From: Amia ocellicauda
Taxonomy: Eukaryota > Chordata > Actinopteri > Amiiformes > Amiidae
Direction of reading: 5' to 3'
Length of the DNA: 64,000 nucleotides
Assembly: GCF_036373705.1 (NCBI RefSeq)
Contig: NW_027102661.1
Coordinates: 124,001 to 188,000 of the forward strand
The first letter of the stretch is position 1; every line of letters begins with the position of its first letter. Made by a program: the position numbers and the translations under genes. Below, piece by piece: positions 58,863 through 64,000 of this stretch. The notes below the pieces were generated by a model that had not been told where the DNA came from, made no database searches, and saw only the letters and a list, made by a program, of their open reading frames with translations.

Positions 58863-59172
58863 TGACAACGCCGCCTCTTGCTTCAAACGGTTACCGTTGG
58901 AACCTGCTGGTAAAACGGGCTCAGGCGTTTCAGGTCGGCTAGACTGTGAGATGGCGTCTGAAGTGCCGCGAAAGGATGCCATTTTCACAGACCTGTTTGG
59001 CATTGCTAAAGGGCACATCAGGACACTTCGGAAACTCTTTCAAAGGCAGGACGCCCTGCGCTCTGACAGTGCCTGCACTTAACCCAACAAGGTGATGCTG
59101 AATGGCTTGTTCAAACGGCTGGTGGTCTTCCGTCACCACCAGACTATGAGAGCTATACTGCGCCTTCAACTA

Positions 59173-59178
59173 CATAAG
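59173..59178. repeat. Target-site duplication CATAAG (left of copy D)
   Basis: The left flank is the same as for copy B; the partner lies outside the window. Confidence 0.9.
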
Positions 59179-59363
59179 AGTAGATAGTAGGGTTTTTTGG
59201 GCGCGGCCTATTTTGTTATGACGTATGCCCTAAGCTTATTAATATTCCTACGTCATAATTGGGGGGCGTGATTTTAGGTAGAGTTATTTCCTTAATTATT
59301 CCTACGTCATATCCGTCAGAAAGTGTGCACCCATAAAACCCTGAACAACAAGGCCACCCATAA
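59179..59363. repeat. Left terminal inverted repeat (copy D)
   Basis: 185 bp, near-identical to 22836-23020, with the same three CRE/ATF-like sites. Confidence 0.94.
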
Positions 59364-59481
59364 ATACCCCCACCCCTCTGAAGGCAACGCCCCGAAACTC
59401 TCCTCTCTATTTAAGAACCCGCGCTTCTTTTAGGCAATACCTCTTTAATTCTCAGCTTCTGAAACATCCCGCTTCTTCAAC
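59364..59481 (+). promoter_or_regulatory. Leader and promoter of the first gene (copy D)
   Basis: The TATTTAA box sits about 70 bases before the ATG at 59482, as in copy B. Confidence 0.45.
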
Positions 59482-59911
59482 ATGTCCAGCGACATCAACA
59501 TGAAACCCCGCAAGAAACAATCCCGGGCAAGGGTTCCTGTACTCACCAATTTGAAGATTGAACGCTCCTGGGTGTTGTTCTGGGGGGCTCGACGGGGTTA
59601 CCGCTTTAAAAGGGATCCCAGCTATGTTGGAGTGGAGCTTCTTGCTTTGGGAGAGAAGGAGGGTACGTTGGAACCTTTTGAGACGGTAATTGAATACTCT
59701 TATGAGGACTGGTTGAAGGTGATGGCCTGGAGAGATCTGGGGCTTGTGGATAAGACTCTAGAAGGCTTGCAAGAGGGTCCAAGAGAATGCGAAATGGAGT
59801 CTCCGACTCAGGGTTTTGAAAGGTGTGAATGGGAAAGCTTGCAGAACTACGACAGACGACGTGTGGGGTTTTGGAGGGGGGTCTGACGGCTCAGGGGCTA
59901 CTCTCTTCTAA
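59482..59911 (+). pseudogene. Unknown 236-aa-type protein (copy D, broken)
   Basis: The N-terminal half matches copy B and the very end of the gene is present. It is shorter than copy B. Confidence 0.65.
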
Positions 59912-59989
59912 GAGGGCGGTGTGTCGTGACGTAGTGAAGAGATAGGATAAAAGGTGCAACAATTCATTCATGGTTTAAAATTAAAGAGA
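59912..59989 (+). promoter_or_regulatory. Promoter of the 282-aa gene (copy D)
   Basis: GGGCGG, TGACGTAG and GATAAAAGG precede the ATG at 59990. Confidence 0.5.
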
Positions 59990-60838
59990 ATGTCTTACCC
60001 GAAAGCTGCGGACGTCGACAGGCTCTACAGGCCTCTTCAAACCCGGGATCACCCCTGGTTCTATTCCCCAGATTTTGTATACACTCTGGAACCCTTTGAC
60101 TGTGGTTACTCTCCAAGACCTCAGACCCCGGTCCCTCAGGACGAAACAACATGCGGTGCGATGGATGTCCAAATGAGTCTCGGGGATCCCCAGCCTCTGG
60201 AGCTCATGGAGGGCCTCGATTTTGCCGAACTGTCTACCGTCTGTGCGTCTCAGGAGGGGGTCAGTCCAATGGATGGAGAAACACCCCACAAACCACCAGG
60301 CGACCCAATGAGCATCGGACTGTCCCGGGGGCGTGATGAAGACGCAGGATTTATGCCCGGGGTATGTGACCAAGTAAGCAGAGTGGTTAAAAGCACCCTG
60401 GTGTATATTCTGAGTGCTCTCATCGACCGAGCTCTGAAAGAAGTCTGTCGGGGGTGTGAAGTGAATCACCCCAGTCAGTTGAGACACAGTTGTTTGTTTG
60501 AACCAGACCGTTACTATTTCCTGTTCTATTTCAACGTGTTTTACAGAAGACTGAACAAACCGTGGCTGAAACCGGCACTAATCAAGGCGCTCTCTTACTC
60601 CCACATACATGTCACTGTGGGACAAGTCCAGAAAATCATAGATGAGATTTTGCTGGAGCTGAAAAAGGAGCCGTTTATAATAGAGAAACTTGGGCAGCTG
60701 CTCAATGACCTGGATGAGCCGAGTAGAAAAACCGCTGGCAAGCTAAAAGCTTATTTCTTCCGTAAAGAAGTTAAAGCTGGGGGCAGCGACGAAGAATTCG
60801 ACATCTACGCCACTGATTCAGACTCTGACCTGAACTAA
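59990..60838 (+). CDS. 282-aa Cys/His-motif protein, unknown (copy D)
   Basis: Open frame. I chose the ATG at 59990 because it aligns with copies A and C and follows the TATA-like box. An in-frame upstream start at 59954 lies too close to that box. Confidence 0.65.
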   Translation: MSYPKAADVDRLYRPLQTRDHPWFYSPDFVYTLEPFDCGYSPRPQTPVPQDETTCGAMDVQMSLGDPQPLELMEGLDFAELSTVCASQEGVSPMDGETPHKPPGDPMSIGLSRGRDEDAGFMPGVCDQVSRVVKSTLVYILSALIDRALKEVCRGCEVNHPSQLRHSCLFEPDRYYFLFYFNVFYRRLNKPWLKPALIKALSYSHIHVTVGQVQKIIDEILLELKKEPFIIEKLGQLLNDLDEPSRKTAGKLKAYFFRKEVKAGGSDEEFDIYATDSDSDLN

Positions 60839-60850
60839 GGGACTTTGAAC

Positions 60851-61243
60851 ATGGGGAATGTTCTGGACTGCTTCTGCAACTGGTTCTGTCATCAACACTC
60901 TGCAGCTAACCTGAGAGCGCTATTACACCATGTGCTTGACAGAAAAGTAGCCAACGCGAGCCTTTTCTCTACAGATTTAACCATCGATGAGGATCAACTT
61001 TCAAACCTGGAAAAGTGAATGGCTGCTGTAACAAAGACCGGGGGGTACGAACACTGGGATGAAGGGCTCAAGGGGGCCAAGAATGATATTAGGCCATTTC
61101 ATCAACATCTGTATGACCTTTTACTGAGCCTGTTTAATACACCTCTGTTTAATTTTAAAATAGGTCATAATGTTGTTTTATTTACATATGTAACTGAGGT
61201 GTGTGCCTACAAGATAAAGAAACAGGTATATTTGTTGATATAG
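60851..61243 (+). pseudogene. Small 130-aa-type protein (copy D, broken)
   Basis: Counterpart of 40725-41117. Confidence 0.5.
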
Positions 61244-61415
61244 ATCAAGTAACCAATCATCTGATTTCATTTTGTCTGGACCGTAGAAAAAATTGTTGTG
61301 TATGTTATACTTTTCTCAAATGTCTTAAAAGGGGTATCTGCTCTCCTGAAGTTGAATAAAAAACCTTGTATAAAAACTTTGCGCATAGTGTGGGTCTGTG
61401 TGGTTATTTGACAGA
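61244..61415 (+). promoter_or_regulatory. poly(A) signal and integrase promoter (copy D)
   Basis: The AATAAA and TATAAAA pair is as in the other copies. Confidence 0.5.
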
Positions 61416-62507
61416 ATGACTCGGCAAGCTCCCCAAATGCAGGAACTATACTACAACCCAGCCAAGATTGGGGGTTTGGCGGGTAAGAAGGGTTTTCAAA
61501 GAGGACTCGCTGAGGCCGGAGTGAAGGTTAATGATGTGGTTGTTTCAGAATGGTTACGGGAACAAGACGCCTATACCTTACATAAACCTCTCAGGATTAA
61601 CTTTAAAAGAAACCGCGTATATGCAACTGACATAGACTCACAATGGCAAATGGATCTAGTCGATATGTCAAATTTATCAAAACATAACAATGGTCACAAA
61701 TTGATGTTGATGTGTATCGATGTGTTATCAAAATATGCCTGGGCTCGCATTCTACATAATAAAACAGGTCGGGCGGTGACAAGGGCCTTTGAGGATATAT
61801 TGTCCCAGGGTCGATGTCCTAAAAAACTGCAGACTGATAAAGGAAAAGAGTTTCTCAACAGAGAATTTCAGAATCTACTGAAGAGACACAAAATACATCA
61901 TTTCACCACCGGTAATGAGCTTAGGGCATCGGTAGTGGAGAGGTTTAACCGCACCATAAAGACCAAAATGTGGAGATATTTTACAGCGGTCAACACGTTC
62001 AAGTATTTTGATAAAGTTCAGGATTTTATCGATGCTTACAACCAAGGGTATCACACCAGTATTAAAATGAAGCCTATAGATGTTGATCAAAGTAATTCTT
62101 TTAAGGTCTATAAAAAATTATACGGACCATTTATTAAGAAGGGAAAAACTACTTATAAGTTCAACATCGGTGATGTGGTTCGCGTTTCAAAGCTAAGGAG
62201 TACTTTTGCCAAAGGTTATGAAGAAACATTTTCTGACGAATATTTTACAGTTACCGAACAGTTGGCTAGAGACCCACCCGTGTACCGGTTAAAAGACTAT
62301 GACGGGGAGGATATAGAAGGAACGTTTTACGAAGCCGAGTTACAAAAAATTATTGTGGGTAAAGACAGTGTATACAGAGTTGAAAAGATATTAGCTGAAA
62401 AAACCCAGAACCGGAAAAAATATGTGTTGATGAAATGGCTTGGATGGCCTGAAAAGTTCAATAGTTGGGTCCCGGAACAACAGGTTTGCGATATTCAATC
62501 CTTATAA
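61416..62507 (+). CDS. Polinton integrase with chromodomain (copy D)
   Basis: A single open frame of 363 aa, the best copy in the window. The N-terminal region has a Tyr-Tyr-Asn-Pro motif near residue 12, usual for Polinton integrases. The DDE core has Asp80 (in W-Q-M-D), Asp141 (in T-D-K-G-K-E-F) and Glu175 (in V-V-E-R-F-N-R-T), a D-D-E set with ~34-residue spacing. A C-terminal chromodomain (about 310-360) contains V-E-K-I-L and W-x2-W-P-E-x-F-N-S-W-V-P. The enzyme would insert the element and make the 6-bp target duplication, and the chromodomain may direct it to chromatin. An open frame does not show activity; the element around it is broken. Confidence 0.9.
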   Translation: MTRQAPQMQELYYNPAKIGGLAGKKGFQRGLAEAGVKVNDVVVSEWLREQDAYTLHKPLRINFKRNRVYATDIDSQWQMDLVDMSNLSKHNNGHKLMLMCIDVLSKYAWARILHNKTGRAVTRAFEDILSQGRCPKKLQTDKGKEFLNREFQNLLKRHKIHHFTTGNELRASVVERFNRTIKTKMWRYFTAVNTFKYFDKVQDFIDAYNQGYHTSIKMKPIDVDQSNSFKVYKKLYGPFIKKGKTTYKFNIGDVVRVSKLRSTFAKGYEETFSDEYFTVTEQLARDPPVYRLKDYDGEDIEGTFYEAELQKIIVGKDSVYRVEKILAEKTQNRKKYVLMKWLGWPEKFNSWVPEQQVCDIQSL

Positions 62508-62553
62508 CAACTTGCCCGCGGGTGTGTTGTGGGCATTACTTTCGATACTCAAG

Positions 62554-63286
62554 ATGGAATCAGGAGGCTTCTACGTGACTCTACCCAGTAACGCCTCTCT
62601 CGATATATACCCTAAAAATGAAATATCCAGTTACACGGTACAATTTGGAAAATCTATAGATCTAAGGGGGTCGTGGGAAGTGGGGTTGGCGGAAATACAG
62701 TATCCTTACACTTGGGCTGTATTACAAGATAAGGATGCCACCTTCGCCATTTTTGATGATGTTAAAAAGAGTCAATGGACATTCACGATACAAGGAGGTT
62801 ATTATGACAATGTGGATAAAATATTAGATGAGATGCATAAACAGTTCTCAGAAGGCACCCCCAACATCAAGCTATATTACAACCCTATTAAAAACAGAGT
62901 GTACAAGGTGTCAAAACCAGGTATTAGCATTCAAACCAGCGGCCAACTGGGGCGTATATTTGGGATCTATTCTGACACAGAGAGCAGGTTCTCAGAAGTG
63001 GTGGGGCGGCTTTTACACTCTTTATGTGTATACGGATATCATAACCCACCAGAGGGTCGGGGATAGTTATGTCCCCCTTTTGAGAAATGTACTTATTAAA
63101 GGTAAAAGCAATGACATGGTCACAATTACTTATGACAAGCCACACTACGTACCAGTCTCAAAGACCCAATTTGACAACATCACGATCGAAGTAAAATCGG
63201 ATCAGAATATCAACGTACCCTTCCGCTTCAGTAAAGTTATTGTCAAACTACATTTTCGACCCCTGAAACAGTTTGTACATTATTAA
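62554..63286 (+). pseudogene. Probable minor capsid protein (copy D, broken)
   Basis: Counterpart of 7566-8294. It is broken. Confidence 0.55.
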
Positions 63287-63287
63287 A

Positions 63288-63776
63288 ATGGCTACCTCGA
63301 GGGGTTATGTAGATCCTAGCGCCTATGTGGATTATTACAAGATGCAAGCCGGGAACGGCTTGCCCGGTTTTGTAGGAGCCCCCACAATGTATGGCGCCGG
63401 TCTAGGAGGACTCTTTCATGGTCTCTTTAGAATGGCCGTACCCCTGCTTAAGAGAGGCTTTGCTATAGCCAGACCCCACTTGAAATCAGCGGCTAAAAAT
63501 ATTGTTAGTGACGTGTTCACCAATGTTATGAACCGGGCAGCTAGCCATGAGCATCAGGAGGGTTCGGGTCTCATGGTAATGGCGAGGAGGGGGGGTAAAA
63601 GAAGAAACAGCATGTGTCCACCAGGGCGACGAAGATCCGTGGCTAACAAAAAACGAAGAATCTCTCATTCTCCAACATATCGTGGAAACACTCGGAGAAG
63701 GAAGCAGCACAAGAAAAAACCTGCAAAAAGAAAGTCTCAAAGAAAGAAAAATAGAGCCTCAGGATACATCTTTTAA
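63288..63776 (+). CDS. Small basic pVI/core-like virion protein (copy D)
   Basis: A 162-aa open frame starting at an ATG just after the minor capsid stop. Residues ~38-65 form a Gly-rich lead into an amphipathic helix (G-L-F-x-G-L-F-x-M-A-V-P-L-L-K-R), which recalls the membrane-active helix of adenovirus pVI. The C-terminal ~50 residues are strongly Lys/Arg-rich, like a DNA-condensing core protein. A role in endosome escape or genome packing is inferred by analogy. It lies directly upstream of the major capsid gene, the usual Polinton neighbourhood. Confidence 0.68.
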   Translation: MATSRGYVDPSAYVDYYKMQAGNGLPGFVGAPTMYGAGLGGLFHGLFRMAVPLLKRGFAIARPHLKSAAKNIVSDVFTNVMNRAASHEHQEGSGLMVMARRGGKRRNSMCPPGRRRSVANKKRRISHSPTYRGNTRRRKQHKKKPAKRKSQRKKNRASGYIF

Positions 63777-63778
63777 AC

Positions 63779-64000
63779 ATGTCTTTTGTCCACAGTCTAT
63801 CGGAAGAATGCGTCAAATCAGAACTGGATCTGTTTACAGTTCCATACACTCAAACGAGTATAGATAAGATCATATATGTAGAGATTCCCCCTCTTTCTGC
63901 AATTTCAGACACGGCCCCTCTGGAGTTTTTTATAGCTGGCAATGGCGAGGATTATATTGATTTGAATAACACATTTATTTTAATGAACTGTAAAGTGACT
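63779..64000 (+). CDS. Polinton major capsid protein, start only (copy D)
   Basis: The N-terminal ~74 codons are in the window and open, two bases after the stop of the small basic gene. The rest lies beyond the end. Confidence 0.75.
   Translation, partial: MSFVHSLSEECVKSELDLFTVPYTQTSIDKIIYVEIPPLSAISDTAPLEFFIAGNGEDYIDLNNTFILMNCKVT

Larger units (their letters stand above)
55054..59172. repeat. tRNA-Val repeat array 4
   Basis: This is the longest array, between C and D, with five minus-strand tRNA-Val bodies in the order CAC, CAC, AAC, CAC, AAC and two unoccupied target sites. (AAC)n/(ATC)n microsatellites lie near 55679-55740, 56028-56093, 56936-56985, 57615-57688 and 58567-58625. Part of the unit around 55800-56240 occurs twice in tandem. 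No protein-coding gene is credible. Confidence 0.88.
59179..64000 (+). mobile_element. Polinton/Maverick copy D (continues past window)
   Basis: The left terminal repeat and the left gene set through the start of the major capsid gene are visible. It is broken, with about four or five breaks in the visible part. It has the best integrase frame in the window. Confidence 0.95.

Noticed and set aside
55054-59172. CRISPR-like array suggested by regular repeats
   Set aside because: Repeat units are 600-1000 bp with tRNA bodies and microsatellites, with no short direct repeats and spacers, in a eukaryotic setting.
61416-62507. Ty3/gypsy-type (chromovirus) retrotransposon suggested by the chromodomain integrase
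   Set aside because: No gag, reverse transcriptase, RNase H or LTR was seen. The DNA polymerase, ATPase and inverted repeats fit Polinton.

Overview
The window is a tandem locus from an animal genome, most likely a vertebrate and possibly a ray-finned fish. Host tRNA-Val genes alternate with near-identical copies of one Polinton/Maverick (adintovirus-like) element. The host guess rests on the tRNA bodies, which as far as I can recall match vertebrate tRNA-Val(AAC/CAC) almost base for base. Nothing in the sequence gives a species.

Layout. Five element copies lie in the same orientation and are separated by four stretches of tRNA-Val repeat array: copy 0 (1-~3117, right part only), array 1 (~3118-4332), copy A (~4333-19999, left end missing), array 2 (20006-22829), copy B (22836-38511, both ends present, 15.7 kb), array 3 (38518-~39532), copy C (~39533-55047, left end missing), array 4 (55054-59172) and copy D (59179 to beyond the window end). 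The five preserved ends carry a 185-bp terminal inverted repeat that starts 5'-AGTAG, and all are flanked by the same 6-bp target duplication, CATAAG. The array also holds four unoccupied versions of that target site. The simplest reading is one Polinton insertion into one tRNA-Val repeat unit, followed by repeated tandem duplication of element plus array. The arrays hold 13 tRNA-Val genes or decayed tRNA-Val genes, all on the minus strand, with CAC and AAC anticodons alternating in ~1.6-kb double units.

Element gene order, left to right. The plus strand carries an unknown 236-aa protein; a 282-aa protein with a Cys/His motif and an acidic tail; a small 130-aa protein; a chromodomain integrase; a probable minor capsid protein; a small basic pVI/core-like protein; the major capsid protein; and an adenain-type protease. 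Convergent on the minus strand are a 247-aa protein, a 111-aa basic protein, an A32-type packaging ATPase, a protein-primed family B DNA polymerase and a Pro/Ser-rich 193-aa frame. Beyond that frame is a chain of exon-like blocks bounded by splice-site consensus, a probable spliced gene reading inward from the right end. Together this is a virus-like set: replication (polymerase), integration (integrase), and virion building, packaging and maturation (capsid proteins, ATPase, protease).

State. All copies are fossils, each with several breaks. At least two breaks are shared by every copy that keeps the region, so the element was probably dead before it was multiplied by host duplication. Copies differ by only about 1-3 percent by eye, and the two terminal repeats of copy B by about 2 percent, so the amplification is young. 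The copies are mosaics: near the right end 0 resembles B and A resembles C, while markers in the left half pair A with D and B with C. This points to unequal exchange and gene conversion.
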